A stretch of 64,000 nucleotides of DNA from Polluticoccus soli. Its GTDB lineage: Bacteria; Bacteroidota; Bacteroidia; Chitinophagales; Chitinophagaceae. Shown here in pieces: positions 15,101-23,626 of the stretch (positions are counted from its first letter, which is position 1; the number at the start of each line of letters is the position of its first letter). A program made the position numbers and the translations under genes. Under the pieces are notes generated by a model, which searched no databases, had not been told where the DNA came from, and worked only from the letters and a program-made list of their open reading frames with translations. The DNA is taken from the NCBI RefSeq assembly GCF_029269745.1, contig NZ_JARJHT010000001.1:2108001-2172000 (forward strand), given 5' to 3'.

Positions 15101-17725
15101 TACGGCATGTCTTTGTATTACACTTACGGTACAAAAGTGCGCGGTAATACGCTCACTTTGTCATCACCTGTTTACTATGGCGTTGATATGATGTATAACT
15201 ACGCAGCGGGTACTACTTCATCGGATTTTATTGGTAATACAGTAAATGCGACTGGACCTGTGTATCCGATACGTCTCTACTATTTGAACCAGGGTGGCTC
15301 AAACACGGTTCGAGGTAAGTTTGCAGGCAATACTATCAATGGTTCTGGTTCTACTGTATACTGCTATATGTACAATCCGTACTATACAGATATGTATAAC
15401 AATAAGATCAACCTGAACTCAACCGGTTATGTCAATAACTACTTTGGATATGCGGCCCAGTACACCAACGTGTATAACAACGAAATCAAAGTGAATGGTA
15501 CTTATGGATATGCCTGGTATGCGTCAAGTATGTATTACAGCAACATTTACAACAACGCTGTCATAGGTAACTTTGGCTCGCTTTCTACAGCGTACGGTAT
15601 GTATGCGTCATATGGCCAGTACGACTCGATATACAACAATACGATTTTGATGACGAGCACCTATTCATCGAGCTATGCACTTTACGCGTACCTCTATAGC
15701 TCGTCTTATTCAAACAACTGGATGCGCAATAACCTGATCGCTAACTTTAGCACCTCAACATCTGCTTATAGCGCGTATCTGAGTCCGGGTATTGGTTACA
15801 ATAACACGTTTGACTACAATAACTACTATGCATCTAACGGCAACCACATATATAACGGTATGACCAGCCAGGTGCAAACTTTGCAGGCATGGCGTACATA
15901 TAGCGGTGTCGATAAAAACTCGCTTTGCTATAATCCGGGTGTTATAAGCGCCACTGGTGACGCTCACCCCAATGCAAACGATTCTGCTTCATGGTCGTTG
16001 AATGGTCGTGGTATGCACATTGCCACCAATAATGCTGATCTTGAAGGCAACGCACGTGTCACTACCCTGGCAGCAGGCGTACCTGATATAGGTGCGTACG
16101 AATTCGTACCGAACTCAACACCGCCATTGGCTATAGCAACTCCTGCTGTCCCTGCGGTTGGTAAACAAGTATTCACATTTGGACAGGATACGGTTGCCGT
16201 TCTTGACTGGAAGCCAAACTCGCAGATACCTAATGTTGTTGACATACGGCAATACACGGGTACAGTTCCTCCGAGCTTCCCGGCAAACGTTGGCTTTATG
16301 TACTTCTATACTGATGTGAATGCAGCTAACAGTACTTACGACTTTACTGCAGATATTTACTATGACGATCCATGGAGAGGTACGATACCAACTGAAGCGA
16401 ATATCCGCATGGTGAAAAAGCTGAATCCGCAGCCATGGCAGGCATACAACAGCCCCCTGAGCAGCGTGGATGTTAATCGCAACATCATACAGGCAAGTAT
16501 GACCAACCTGGGCTACATGACCGGTATTGAGGATGGTACGCTGTTCTCTGCTATCATCACTCCTGGCGGTTCGGGTATCTTCTGTCCCGGTGGCAGTGTT
16601 GTCCTGAATGCGAACACAGGTATTGGTTACACTTACCAATGGCAGTTCAACTATGTAGATATTCCGGGTGCTACCGGCTCGTCTTACACAGCTACTGGCG
16701 CCGGCGACTACACAGTTAAGATCACTAACTCTGCTAACGTAACTGCTACTTCACTGGCATTCCTGGTAACTATTGTTGCTCCACCTGCAGCACAGGTATC
16801 AGCTAGCGGCCCGCTGACGTATTGTACTGGCGGCAACCTGACACTGAACGCAGCAACAGCAGTTAACCAAACTTACCAGTGGTACCTGAACGGTAACCTT
16901 ATACCATCAGCTACTCAGCCAACTTACCAGGTAAACACCCACGGTAGCTATACGGTGATGGTGAAAGGTATGGGTTGTTCTAGTACTTCACCTGTGGTAA
17001 CAGTGAGTGAAGGTCCGATCCAGGTAAACCTTGGCCAGGATACATCGTTCTGCGAGGGCACTCCATTTGTTCTGGACGCCGGTTATCCCGGTGCTAAATA
17101 CCTGTGGAGCACGGGTGATACAACTCAGCAGATCACGATCTACAACAAACTGCAGTCTGGTACTTATACCGTTGCAGTGGATGCAGGTCCTAACTGTAAA
17201 GGTTCAGATAATATCATAGTTACAGTTAACCCGCTACCAGCAGTACTCGGTATCTCTTATGTGAAGAATGGTAGCACTTACCAATTCAGCCCAAGCGGTC
17301 CTACAGACGTGAAGAACTACCTGTGGATGTTCAGCGACAATACAACTGATACCGCTAAGACAGCAACACACACGTTCTCTATCCCTGAGTTCGAAGTGAA
17401 ACTGGTCGTGTTCAATGATTGCGGTACAGATACAGCTATGCTGAAACTGCCAGTTAGTGTAGGCGAAACGGCAAATGGAGATGTACAGTTCACCGTATAT
17501 CCAAACCCAGCCAGCGACTATATAACACTGACCTCTACAGGCGATGTTAAGTTCAGCGACGTAGTGATCATTAATGCAGTTGGCCAGGTGGTATACCGCG
17601 GCAACGCAGACCTGAAGCAGAAAGAGGAAGTGAACGTGGGCAGCTTTGCAAATGGCCACTACCTGATCCGCGCAACGACGGCTGCTGGTATGACTATTAG
17701 TAAACCATTTAACGTGGTGCGATAA
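9164..17725 (+). CDS. Giant T9SS-exported beta-helix surface protein, copy 1
   Basis: The 2853-residue protein starts with a signal peptide (cleavage after about residue 25, ASAQ). Three long modules follow, beginning at bases of about 9242, 11860 and 14518. Each opens with a GTYTIGGTxPxY segment and continues as a Tyr/Asn/Ser/Thr-rich right-handed beta-helix with NNT-type turns. Each closes with a GVPDIGAYEF-like motif and a GQDTVA domain; the first two modules add a CARDB-like linker domain. From base 16555 on there are Ig-like domains, a PKD domain (LWMFSDNTTDTAKTATHTF) and a type A sorting domain starting at VYPNPASDY. It should be secreted by T9SS and attached to the surface, probably for adhesion or glycan binding; this is inferred. 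I use the ATG at 9164 rather than the GTG before it because the paralogue starts at the same point (MKH). Confidence 0.93.
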   Translation: MKHLNTCRPLMLLVAFCLLAVTASAQLSGTYTIGGTSPNYATLSAAVADLNSQGVSGPVVFNIRDGNYTDQVVINSVAGASATNRIVFQSESNNAANVTITASAMSTSNNHIFKLNSAKYVTIRQLTLTPTNGTYCTAINITGAASYDSVVNCNLSGPSSTYTGYYGALVQAYSSAASNMVFKNNNITNGGSGFYIYQSSVGAAQNDFVIEGNNISGQYYMPIYTTYTRDFKIRNNTITKVGPYSYSIYCNYANDAYECTGNVINISNCSYSGYGLYHGNCEGSATDPTKRPLVANNQLTQTGISTTTYPIWNNGSIYLTFRDNTINVSAISTTYIYNQTTPGLVFTGNNITINSSTTVYAYYTYQSHGAVVDSNTINISTGSGSYYPYLMYSDNTKVSNNTVNVTSTSGSIYGFYPQYTSNNTNLELSGNKINVSSTSGTVYGVYVSGTTGTPDMGLRVFNNVITTSTSGTNRSFYATSLVGNNKFYNNTFHSRATGSTNYSFQISPSSGTNTIYNNIFSRTGTNGFLASIGNAGLSAMDNNLYYASSGNILESSSTTAAYNNLQGWRTSTGKDKNSLVYDPGYISATSGNVNDLAPDPASANSWSRNGRGIHIAGNDKDINGNTRVIDRPSGVPDIGAHEFTPTSTPPVASASPASPVASGTQTFTLGQDTVATIAWGASVPSSVTVRQYTGTAPAGISAVSSNNMYFYTDVNVPSGTFAHTSNIYYQDPWAGSTGNEASLRLAKKDGANPWIVYAAGVSSANTTRNIITTTGSSNFGLHTGVDQGDNAGTNALTNPVAPFCSGNQTVIAQIKNSGNNVLNSVQVGWSVDGIVQSPVSYTTQINTLGSGLGNTATVSLGTVNFGTAPKVIRVWTYSPNGNTDPFTNDDTLTVSLRSSLSGTYTIGGTTPNYSNIAAAVTDLNNYGVCGPVVFDIRNGTYTERTVLKPVTGASAINTITFKSETNNAANVTINYSSSSSANYIFLMDSARHFIFRDLTIQTLNTTYGRVFEFKGDASHDSIINCTLTMAGTSGSSRTGIYAISPFNGTGNVMKGSTVNSGYYGVYLSGSSSGLIADFTFDNNTFTNPYSYGLYAYYTNGIKFTNNTITWSGSATFYAGYLYYCHGALDFSGNNITASSTGSSLYGIYANYSNGPSGNYAKFNNNNLTLNNTYTYGYIYPLYFTSINYDSIAGNTVNATGNYYIYNYYQNAGSHDFVGNTLNFTCQYYYGSWYNLANVNMENNDFTFTAPNYMYWSIQTLNNLNFKKNKVVLTCTNSSATTYMYYPSNMVFEDNEWTANGLYTVYALYLYGGQSMYQNNLINRNVIKANATNGTAYGIYAYYNDGFTYSNNIIIAKGQSNYAFYSYNPFDQNLYNNTLVCKNASGYVLQAYNSGSSNGQPYFMKLRNNIFYNSNSSGSGLNFQSGDLTNLNSDYNNVFVGGSSKFVGGGTFSTLSQWRIAKGQDMNSIMYDPGFTNPSSDNYIPDVANSSSWSLNGRGVHITGNDKDFAGNTRVVTKAAGVPDIGAYEFAPTSTPPSAAATPASPAAGTTQVFTLGEDTVATVTWDASASVPSTIDVKQYSGVQPPSFIAANSMYLYTDIAASSAMHDVKIYYKDPQTGTTIGESGLRLVKKDGGNPWTVFSNPQSSTNPVLNFNNSTAMTTFGLHTMTDVPNNASAAELVAPVTAFCAPSTQEVKVKIKNNGNNVLNSVKIGWTKNGAPQTTISYTTPIYTLGSAQGNEAIISLGNVTFPNSNAISFVVYTFNPNNVADPATSDDTLKFTIKPSLNGTYTIGGTTPDYPTVVDAINDLNSFGICGPVVFNIRDGNYTDGGKIDAPLQGSSAVNRVTFQSESGVTANVVITHAASNANNNAVFGLDNISNITVRNLKLVTTNGSFSTAIAMGGSASYDSVVGCILQAPTSGSSGANAAVVQGYYPSFSGTENVLLKNTIIGGYYGIYWNSGGAATKNIVDSNTLSGQYYYGMSLYYTYGTKVRGNTLTLSSPVYYGVDMMYNYAAGTTSSDFIGNTVNATGPVYPIRLYYLNQGGSNTVRGKFAGNTINGSGSTVYCYMYNPYYTDMYNNKINLNSTGYVNNYFGYAAQYTNVYNNEIKVNGTYGYAWYASSMYYSNIYNNAVIGNFGSLSTAYGMYASYGQYDSIYNNTILMTSTYSSSYALYAYLYSSSYSNNWMRNNLIANFSTSTSAYSAYLSPGIGYNNTFDYNNYYASNGNHIYNGMTSQVQTLQAWRTYSGVDKNSLCYNPGVISATGDAHPNANDSASWSLNGRGMHIATNNADLEGNARVTTLAAGVPDIGAYEFVPNSTPPLAIATPAVPAVGKQVFTFGQDTVAVLDWKPNSQIPNVVDIRQYTGTVPPSFPANVGFMYFYTDVNAANSTYDFTADIYYDDPWRGTIPTEANIRMVKKLNPQPWQAYNSPLSSVDVNRNIIQASMTNLGYMTGIEDGTLFSAIITPGGSGIFCPGGSVVLNANTGIGYTYQWQFNYVDIPGATGSSYTATGAGDYTVKITNSANVTATSLAFLVTIVAPPAAQVSASGPLTYCTGGNLTLNAATAVNQTYQWYLNGNLIPSATQPTYQVNTHGSYTVMVKGMGCSSTSPVVTVSEGPIQVNLGQDTSFCEGTPFVLDAGYPGAKYLWSTGDTTQQITIYNKLQSGTYTVAVDAGPNCKGSDNIIVTVNPLPAVLGISYVKNGSTYQFSPSGPTDVKNYLWMFSDNTTDTAKTATHTFSIPEFEVKLVVFNDCGTDTAMLKLPVSVGETANGDVQFTVYPNPASDYITLTSTGDVKFSDVVIINAVGQVVYRGNADLKQKEEVNVGSFANGHYLIRATTAAGMTISKPFNVVR

Positions 17726-17765
17726 TATTTAACAATGCTTCATTTACTTCTATGCTAAGAAGTAA

Positions 17766-17800
17766 AAGGGCCGGCTACTCTTAGCCGGCCTTAATTTTTT
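17766..17800. terminator. Bidirectional terminator between convergent genes
   Basis: A nine-base-pair stem (GGCCGGCTA, loop CTCT, TAGCCGGCC) is followed by a T-run on the plus strand and preceded by an A-rich run that serves the minus strand. The last codons of the acyltransferase gene form one arm of the hairpin. Confidence 0.8.
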
Positions 17801-18986
17801 CTGTGATGTGCTTGTGTGGAACAGGTGGTGCCTCTTTCTTTATTATGAGCGACGGTTTGAGTTTGGATGTCACCCGTTTGCTAAACCGTATGGATGGAAG
17901 TTCAACAGTATAGTGCAGAACTGTTGCCAAAGCGATTGATACTGCTGTGCAAACTACCATCATTATACAGACCGCGCTTATTGTGTTGGGAAACAAAGGT
18001 GCGATCAGGTTCCAATTGTCAAATATGGCTACCACCACTACCCAATGCATCAGGTAAAGGCAATAAGATATTCTGCCTAAAAAATGTAGGCTACTGTTGC
18101 TTAATAATCGCCTTACTCTAGGCGAGTCAATGATGGCAATAAGAAATATTAAAGAGGCGATGGCGGAATAAAAAGAAAAGTCGATGCCGAGAAAGGTCTG
18201 GATCCAGTATTTATACCAGGGGCCATAGATTTCTATTCTGTTGATCCTGCCCAGTTGCCGCATAGAGAACAGCATTACAGCGAGGCCTAACAGCAAATGG
18301 TGGTATTTGTATATTCTGAGTTTGCGTAAATTTCCGGAGCTGATGCGTACAAACCAACAGCTGATGAGTACGCCTAAGGCAAAATGTATGTGGTATACAT
18401 ACTTATTCCCCATGTTGATCCCGATAAGTGTAAAGGCTAGCATCATCCACGGCAGGTATCGCCAGCTCTTGTGCGCCAGGGCTATCATGAATGGTAGTAG
18501 GAAGGACATGGAAAGTATCACCACCAACGCCCATCCGGGCAAGTAGTATTGTGGCGTCCGCTCAAACCCCGGGCTATACCTGAAGAGAGACGCTTCTTCC
18601 CAAAACTGGCCCTTATTGAATAAGAATTGATCTGTTAGGTTATGAATGCTCAGGTCGTGACGGTATTGGTAGAGCGCATTTATCGATACAGCAACAAAGA
18701 ACGCCGGCCAGAAGCGTAAAAATCTTTGAATGTAGAATTTGCGGATGTCAAGCTCGTGATCAAGGACAATATATTTATAGGACAAAACAAAGCCACTGAG
18801 CACGAACAGGAATATCGCGGTCTCACCATTGAACACGAATGATGCGAGTTTCGCCATGCTGTGTTCATGAAATCGCTGATTGATGTAATGGAAAAACATT
18901 ACCCACAGGACAGCTAAGCCGCGAACGGAATCGAGGTAACTAAGGTGTTCCGGATGTTCATCATATTGACGGATAGGCTCTCTCAT
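17781..18986 (-). CDS. Acyltransferase family 3 (OafA/YrhL-like) membrane protein
   Basis: The 401-residue protein has the family start LSYLDSVRGLAVLWVMFFHY (residues about 14-33, with the conserved R and H) and about ten membrane segments. Members transfer acetyl or other acyl groups to sugars of O-antigen, exopolysaccharide or peptidoglycan. The basic, proline-containing tail is cytoplasmic. It diverges from a Wzz-like and a Wzy-like gene, which suggests it decorates the polysaccharide those genes help to build. The stop codon lies inside a terminator hairpin shared with the giant surface gene. Confidence 0.88.
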   Translation of the reverse strand: MREPIRQYDEHPEHLSYLDSVRGLAVLWVMFFHYINQRFHEHSMAKLASFVFNGETAIFLFVLSGFVLSYKYIVLDHELDIRKFYIQRFLRFWPAFFVAVSINALYQYRHDLSIHNLTDQFLFNKGQFWEEASLFRYSPGFERTPQYYLPGWALVVILSMSFLLPFMIALAHKSWRYLPWMMLAFTLIGINMGNKYVYHIHFALGVLISCWFVRISSGNLRKLRIYKYHHLLLGLAVMLFSMRQLGRINRIEIYGPWYKYWIQTFLGIDFSFYSAIASLIFLIAIIDSPRVRRLLSNSSLHFLGRISYCLYLMHWVVVVAIFDNWNLIAPLFPNTISAVCIMMVVCTAVSIALATVLHYTVELPSIRFSKRVTSKLKPSLIIKKEAPPVPHKHITEKIKAG

Positions 18987-19042
18987 AATTATTATTTAAA
19001 GATAGAATCCAATACGCAATGTGACATACAGTTATGCGTTAT

Positions 19043-19050
19043 TATCTTTG
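19043..19050 (+). promoter_or_regulatory. Promoter -7 box for the Wzz-like gene
   Basis: TATCTTTG matches TAnnTTTG exactly and lies 21 bases before the ATG at 19072. A TGTGAC sequence near 19019-19024 sits about where the -33 element is expected. This box argues against translation starting at the GTG at 19021. Confidence 0.55.
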
Positions 19051-19071
19051 GCATTCAAAATCACACCGAAA

Positions 19072-20043
19072 ATGGCAGCACCCTACCGCTACGACCTGCA
19101 TCAAGTTGGCACAACGCTATACAGGTATAGGCGCCTTATTATTGTTATCACGATTTGCAGCGCAATTGCCGGCCTCTTACTGGCTAGCCTGCGGACAAAG
19201 AGATACCAGGCCGAAACCGAATTTTTTCTGAAAAACCCTTTTTACTCTGATCGTAATTTCCTTTACAACAACGAATCCAAGTTCCTCGACTATTTCGCTA
19301 ATGAGGACGACGTGAACAGGCTTATTTTGCTGGCTGAATCGGATTCTGTGCAGCAAGAGGTCATACAGAGGTTCGATCTGCTGCGGACATATAAAGTAGA
19401 GGGTGACAAAGAAATGGCCCTGTTTTCGCTAAGAAAACAGTTGGCTGGTAATCTAAAGATAGTTCGCACACCATCTAAAAGCCTTCTTCTTCGGTACACC
19501 GACACCAGTGCTGCCCGATCAGCCGCTATCGCCAATTACTATGTTGCGGTACTCGACAATGCTCTGCGCGGATTTTATAACGATACGCGAATGAGCATGC
19601 GCCAATCGATCTTGGTTAAAATAACCGAAGAGGACAGTTCTATTGCTGTGCTGACGGATTCTTTGGTTGCTCTCAGGGATAAATACAGCATTTATGATAT
19701 CGTTAGTCCTGCACGTTCCAATATCATTGTTAGCAATGTAAAATATACAGGAAAGCCCGGATTTGCAGAAGGACTGGAAGAGATCCAGAACCTGGAATCG
19801 ATAAAAGACCAGACGGTTTCTAATCGTGCCTGGCATATTGCATTGGCTAGTCAATACACAACCGGCACAAAAATGAACGAATTGCCGCTGACGAAGATAA
19901 TTAGAACGGCTGCTGCGCCGTTGAAAGCCAACGGACCGGGCCGGATAACATCTGCGATCATTTGCGCAATAACCGGGTTTGGTTTTAGTGTTCTATTCAG
20001 TTTGATAATGGCCTACAATAAAAACCGGTCGGCCAGCGTCTAA
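19072..20043 (+). CDS. Wzz-like polysaccharide chain-length determinant protein
   Basis: The 323-residue protein has one membrane helix near the N-terminus (about residues 22-42) and one at the C-terminus (about 295-315). A long periplasmic region between them is partly helical, the layout of Wzz/PCP proteins that set the length of O-antigen or exopolysaccharide chains. There is no cytoplasmic tyrosine kinase domain. The ATG at 19072 is chosen because a good promoter box lies just upstream. A GTG 17 codons earlier would place the start before that box. The stop overlaps the next start by one base (TAATG), so it is co-expressed with the Wzy-like gene. Confidence 0.8.
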   Translation: MAAPYRYDLHQVGTTLYRYRRLIIVITICSAIAGLLLASLRTKRYQAETEFFLKNPFYSDRNFLYNNESKFLDYFANEDDVNRLILLAESDSVQQEVIQRFDLLRTYKVEGDKEMALFSLRKQLAGNLKIVRTPSKSLLLRYTDTSAARSAAIANYYVAVLDNALRGFYNDTRMSMRQSILVKITEEDSSIAVLTDSLVALRDKYSIYDIVSPARSNIIVSNVKYTGKPGFAEGLEEIQNLESIKDQTVSNRAWHIALASQYTTGTKMNELPLTKIIRTAAAPLKANGPGRITSAIICAITGFGFSVLFSLIMAYNKNRSASV

Positions 20044-21482
20044 TGGAGCAACGCGTACCTTATACCTGGAAACCTGTCCTCGCTGGTGGGCTGCTTACGC
20101 TGCTCGCCGGAATGGGGTTATTTATTTTCGGTGGACGGGTAGAATGGCTGTTGCTGCCGTTTGCTTATCTCTACTTATTGGTTCTTGCTTACGATTGGAA
20201 AGCTGCATATTGGATACTGTTATGTTCGCTCCCGTTTTCGATGCACATAGAGCTGGACGGAGGTGTGCTATCTACTTCGATCCCCGACGAGCCGATGATC
20301 TGGTTGTTTTTTCTTCTTTTCCTTTTGCTGCTAGCCTATCGGCCTAACAGCATTCCGGGATGGTTTTTAAGACATCCCATCACCATTTTGATCTCGCTTC
20401 AGTTTCTTTGGTTGTTGGTTTCGGTCTTGTGCTCACAACTCTTTTTCCCTGCTGCCAAATTTTTTATTGCTAAAAGCTGGTACCTGGTGTGCTTTTATGT
20501 TTTCCCTGTATGGATATTCAAGGATAAGCGAGATATTAAAACAGTATTCTGGGTTTTGCTACTACCGGTATTTGTAACCATTGCTGTAATTACATGGCGA
20601 CACTCAACCCATGACTATAGTTTTTTATCAGTTAACCACGCGATCGGTAAGCTGTACTACAACCATGTTGAGTACGGTGCGATCTTGTCGATGTTGTTCC
20701 CTGTACTGGTTGTGGCCTTTTTGCTTTCTGGCAAAAAGGTGTTGTGGCGCATTGTCGGGTTTCTAGCAGTTGCGGCTTTTTCGGTCGTATTGTTCCTGAC
20801 CTATGCGCGGGCCGCAGTATTGGGTGTTGCCTTTGCCGCGGTTGTGGCTGCCTGCATTCGTTTCCGGTTGGTAAACTGGGTAATGCCGGCAATGTACCTG
20901 TGCATCGCGGCGATCGTGATCTTTTTCGCTCACGACAATATGTATATGGAGTTCACCCCGGATTATGAACATACCTATATGCGTCACAACCTCAGCGATC
21001 ATATCCGCGCTACTTTCCAGGGGCAGGATATGTCGAGCATGGAACGGGTGTATAGGTGGGTGGCAGCAGTGAGGATGAGCACTGAGCACCCGCTGACCGG
21101 GTTTGGACCGCATGGGTTTATCGAGCACTATAAGACTTACACAGTACCTGCATTCAGAACCTATGTGAGCGATAATCCTGAAAGGTCAACCACGCACAAC
21201 TACTTTCTGCTGATGCTTACAGAACAGGGCTGGCCTGCCATGCTGCTCTATGCAATACTTACTCCACTTGCTTTTGCACAGGCGCAGTCAACCTACCACC
21301 GGTTTAAAGACAGGTTCTATAAGTTGTGTACGCTGGCGCTGGCAATGCTGTTGGCCGCATGTTTTATCAACAACTTTTTCTCCGAGCTCATCGAGACGCA
21401 CAAAGTTGGTGCCTTGCTTTACCTGAGCCTGTCTTTGTTGGCTGTACTGTCTAACAAAAGCAGGCAGACAGATATTGCCTAG
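20043..21482 (+). CDS. O-antigen ligase/polymerase (Wzy/WaaL-like) membrane protein
   Basis: The 479-residue protein has about eleven membrane segments and a long periplasmic loop (about residues 295-385). The loop contains the HPLTGFGPHGFIEHY segment and, further on, a THNYFLLMLTEQG segment, both hallmarks of the Wzy_C/O-antigen ligase family. It joins repeat units or ligates the finished chain to a lipid carrier in the inner membrane. Coupling to a Wzz-like gene favours polymerase, but sequence alone does not separate the two activities. It ends four bases inside the convergent endonuclease-family gene. Confidence 0.88.
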   Translation: MEQRVPYTWKPVLAGGLLTLLAGMGLFIFGGRVEWLLLPFAYLYLLVLAYDWKAAYWILLCSLPFSMHIELDGGVLSTSIPDEPMIWLFFLLFLLLLAYRPNSIPGWFLRHPITILISLQFLWLLVSVLCSQLFFPAAKFFIAKSWYLVCFYVFPVWIFKDKRDIKTVFWVLLLPVFVTIAVITWRHSTHDYSFLSVNHAIGKLYYNHVEYGAILSMLFPVLVVAFLLSGKKVLWRIVGFLAVAAFSVVLFLTYARAAVLGVAFAAVVAACIRFRLVNWVMPAMYLCIAAIVIFFAHDNMYMEFTPDYEHTYMRHNLSDHIRATFQGQDMSSMERVYRWVAAVRMSTEHPLTGFGPHGFIEHYKTYTVPAFRTYVSDNPERSTTHNYFLLMLTEQGWPAMLLYAILTPLAFAQAQSTYHRFKDRFYKLCTLALAMLLAACFINNFFSELIETHKVGALLYLSLSLLAVLSNKSRQTDIA

Positions 21483-22492
21483 TGTTTCTCCAGGTACAAT
21501 AACACTGGCAGATGGTCGCTATAGCCGTTCATCCAGTGATATCCCCGCCACGAGCGATATGGGTATCCCTGTTGTTTTCCAGAGCGTGTTATTAGAAACT
21601 CTTTGTTGAATATCTCTGCCTTTAAAAATTGCCACCCGTTGTTCTTTTTCAGAAAGGCTCTTGAAATGATGACCTGGTCAAAAAGATTCCATTTGTTTTG
21701 ATAAGCCGTTGTGCCGTGTCCGCTTGTGTAAAGAGTAGCCCACGGGTTGTACAGCGAGTAAGGGATTATACGTTCGCGGCCACTGTTTGCATTTAATGTG
21801 CTCACAATGCTTTCATCGGTGGGGTCATCATTGAGGTCACCAATAACAATGATCTTGCTTAGCGGGTTTCGCTTCATTAGCGAATCAATGATCTGCTTAT
21901 TAACAGCCGCCACCTGCTTACGCTTTGGTGCTGTTTCTCCCTTTCCTTCGCGTCGTGATGGCCAGTGATTGACGAACAGGTGCACGGTATCGCCGTTTAG
22001 TATTCCTGTTACAAACAGGATATCGCGTGTGGTTTCGGTGTGGCCGTTGTTCTCGATGCGTACAGCAATAGGTTTGCTGGTCAAAGGTTTGAAGAGTTTG
22101 GGCTGATAGAGTAGGGCAACATCTATTCCTCTCGGGTCCGGGCTGTTGTACGAGATGTGTTTGTATCCATATACTTTAAGCTGATCATTGTTGACCAAAT
22201 CCGTCAATACGCCTCCATTCTCTACCTCTGCAAGACCGACTACCGCAGGCGCAGTTCCACTTTCTGCGATCTGCTTGATTACAAACGCCGTATTGTGCAA
22301 CTTTTGCTTGTAGATATCGTTTGTGTATTTGTATGTCCCTTTAGGAGTAAAGGCGTCATCATCAGTATTGGGATCGTTGATGGTGTCAAACAGGTTCTCT
22401 ACATTGTAAAAAGCGATAGCCATCTGCTTCAGCTTCTGGCAATAAGCTTGCGGACTCAATGAGAGTAATAGTAAAATGACGAGGATGCGCAC
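21479..22492 (-). CDS. Exported endonuclease/exonuclease/phosphatase family protein
   Basis: The 337-residue protein has a signal peptide (residues about 1-18, ending QAYCQ) and the fold motifs of the DNase I-like family: FYNVENLFDT, GLAEVENGG, VNHWPSRR, GDLNDDP and a final YSDHLPVLL. Members cut phosphodiester or phosphomonoester bonds; the substrate here is unknown. I chose the GTG at 22490-22492 because an upstream TTG start (22537) would run through the terminator of fbp and destroy the signal peptide. The gene lies behind fbp on the same strand, separated by that terminator. Extracellular nucleic-acid degradation is a reasonable guess. Confidence 0.85.
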   Translation of the reverse strand: MRILVILLLLSLSPQAYCQKLKQMAIAFYNVENLFDTINDPNTDDDAFTPKGTYKYTNDIYKQKLHNTAFVIKQIAESGTAPAVVGLAEVENGGVLTDLVNNDQLKVYGYKHISYNSPDPRGIDVALLYQPKLFKPLTSKPIAVRIENNGHTETTRDILFVTGILNGDTVHLFVNHWPSRREGKGETAPKRKQVAAVNKQIIDSLMKRNPLSKIIVIGDLNDDPTDESIVSTLNANSGRERIIPYSLYNPWATLYTSGHGTTAYQNKWNLFDQVIISRAFLKKNNGWQFLKAEIFNKEFLITRSGKQQGYPYRSWRGYHWMNGYSDHLPVLLYLEKH

Positions 22493-22493
22493 A

Positions 22494-22531
22494 GGGTAAA
22501 AATAGGAAAGCCCCGCCAAAGCAGGGCTTTC
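22494..22531 (-). terminator. Terminator of fbp
   Basis: On the minus strand GAAAGCCC ... GGGCTTTC form an eight-pair stem, extended by GC pairs around a CTTTG-type loop, and are followed by CCTATTTTT. It ends the fbp transcript just before the next gene. Confidence 0.75.
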
Positions 22532-22548
22532 AAACAATTGTATCCTTA

Positions 22549-23571
22549 TTAAGCTACGGTTGCCGTAGCGTTTGTTATTTCCAGTGCTTTTTCCACCATG
22601 CTCTTCGAGCCGATGAATATCGGGCTGCGCTGGTGCAGTTCTGTAGGTACGATATCCAGGATGTTACCTGCGCCGTGGCTGGCGATACCACCTGCTGCTT
22701 CCATCAGGAAGGCCATAGGGTTGCACTCATACTGCAGGCGCAGTTTACCTTTTGGCGAGCTGCTGTCGGCAGGGTACATGAAGATACCGCCTTTGATCAG
22801 CGTGCGATGCATGTCTGCCACCATCGAACCGATATAGCGGTGCGAGTAAGGACGGCCGTCTGCTTTGTTGTTTTCCATGCAATACTCGAGGTAAGTCTTC
22901 AGGCCTGCATCGTATTTGCAGCTGTTACCCTGGTTGATCGAGTAGATCTTTCCTTTCTCAGGGCAGCGCAGGTTAGGATGTGACAGGCAGAATTCACCGA
23001 TAGATGGTTCCAATGTGAAACCATTCACGCTTAGTTTTGTGGCGTATACCATCATGGTGCTCGAGCCATATATCACGTAACCGGCAGCCATCAGTTTATT
23101 GCCGGGCTGCAGGAAGTCTTCTTTGGTACAAGGTGTGCCTATCGGGCTAACGCGACGGTAGATCGAGAAGATAGTACCGATAGGTGCGTTCACATCGATA
23201 TTAGAAGAACCGTCCAGCGGGTCGAATAGTACTATATATTTTGAATTGGCAGAATATTCATCGTCGAAGCATACATGATCATCGTTTTCTTCAGACGCGA
23301 TACCCGCGCAGTCGTTACTGTTTTTTAGCACAGCGATCAGCGTTTCGTTGGCATATACATCCAACTTCATTTGCTCTTCGCCCTGTACATTGGTGGCACC
23401 ATGTTTGCCCAATATGTCTACAAGACCGGCCTTCAATACTTGCTTGTTGATCATTTTACAAGCCAGTCCGATATCACGAAGCAGCGCCGACAGTTCACCT
23501 GTTGCCTGCGGAAATTGTCTGGTCTCCTGGATCGTGAATTCATCCAGGGTTATTAATTTTCGGGTATTCAT
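22549..23571 (-). CDS. fbp: Class I fructose-1,6-bisphosphatase
   Basis: The 340-residue enzyme removes the 1-phosphate from fructose-1,6-bisphosphate in gluconeogenesis. The metal and substrate motif [11 protein letters not shown] is present, together with an upstream acidic segment (GIASEENDD) and the C-terminal family region ([19 protein letters not shown]). I start at the ATG at 23569-23571 ([12 protein letters not shown]), which matches the family start. An upstream ATG (23649) would precede the promoter box at 23600-23607 and add 26 residues of unlikely sequence. It is transcribed divergently from corA and ended by its own terminator. Confidence 0.95.
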   Translation of the reverse strand: MNTRKLITLDEFTIQETRQFPQATGELSALLRDIGLACKMINKQVLKAGLVDILGKHGATNVQGEEQMKLDVYANETLIAVLKNSNDCAGIASEENDDHVCFDDEYSANSKYIVLFDPLDGSSNIDVNAPIGTIFSIYRRVSPIGTPCTKEDFLQPGNKLMAAGYVIYGSSTMMVYATKLSVNGFTLEPSIGEFCLSHPNLRCPEKGKIYSINQGNSCKYDAGLKTYLEYCMENNKADGRPYSHRYIGSMVADMHRTLIKGGIFMYPADSSSPKGKLRLQYECNPMAFLMEAAGGIASHGAGNILDIVPTELHQRSPIFIGSKSMVEKALEITNATATVA

Positions 23572-23599
23572 GTATGCGTTATTTGCTGAATATTTAATG

Positions 23600-23626
23600 C
23601 AAAAATAACAAATCAGGCTGATACAA
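23600..23626 (-). promoter_or_regulatory. Promoter of fbp
   Basis: On the minus strand TTG (23626-23624) and TATTTTTG (23607-23600) are 16 bases apart. Transcription would start about 25 bases before the fbp ATG. Confidence 0.6.

Noticed and set aside
9200-17700. Many long antisense and out-of-frame open frames across the giant gene
   Set aside because: They follow from the repetitive, Thr/Ser/Asn-rich coding sequence and have no start signals, family motifs or consistent composition.
19021-19071. GTG start for the Wzz-like gene
   Set aside because: A perfect promoter box at 19043-19050 lies downstream of it, and the added residues have no family support.
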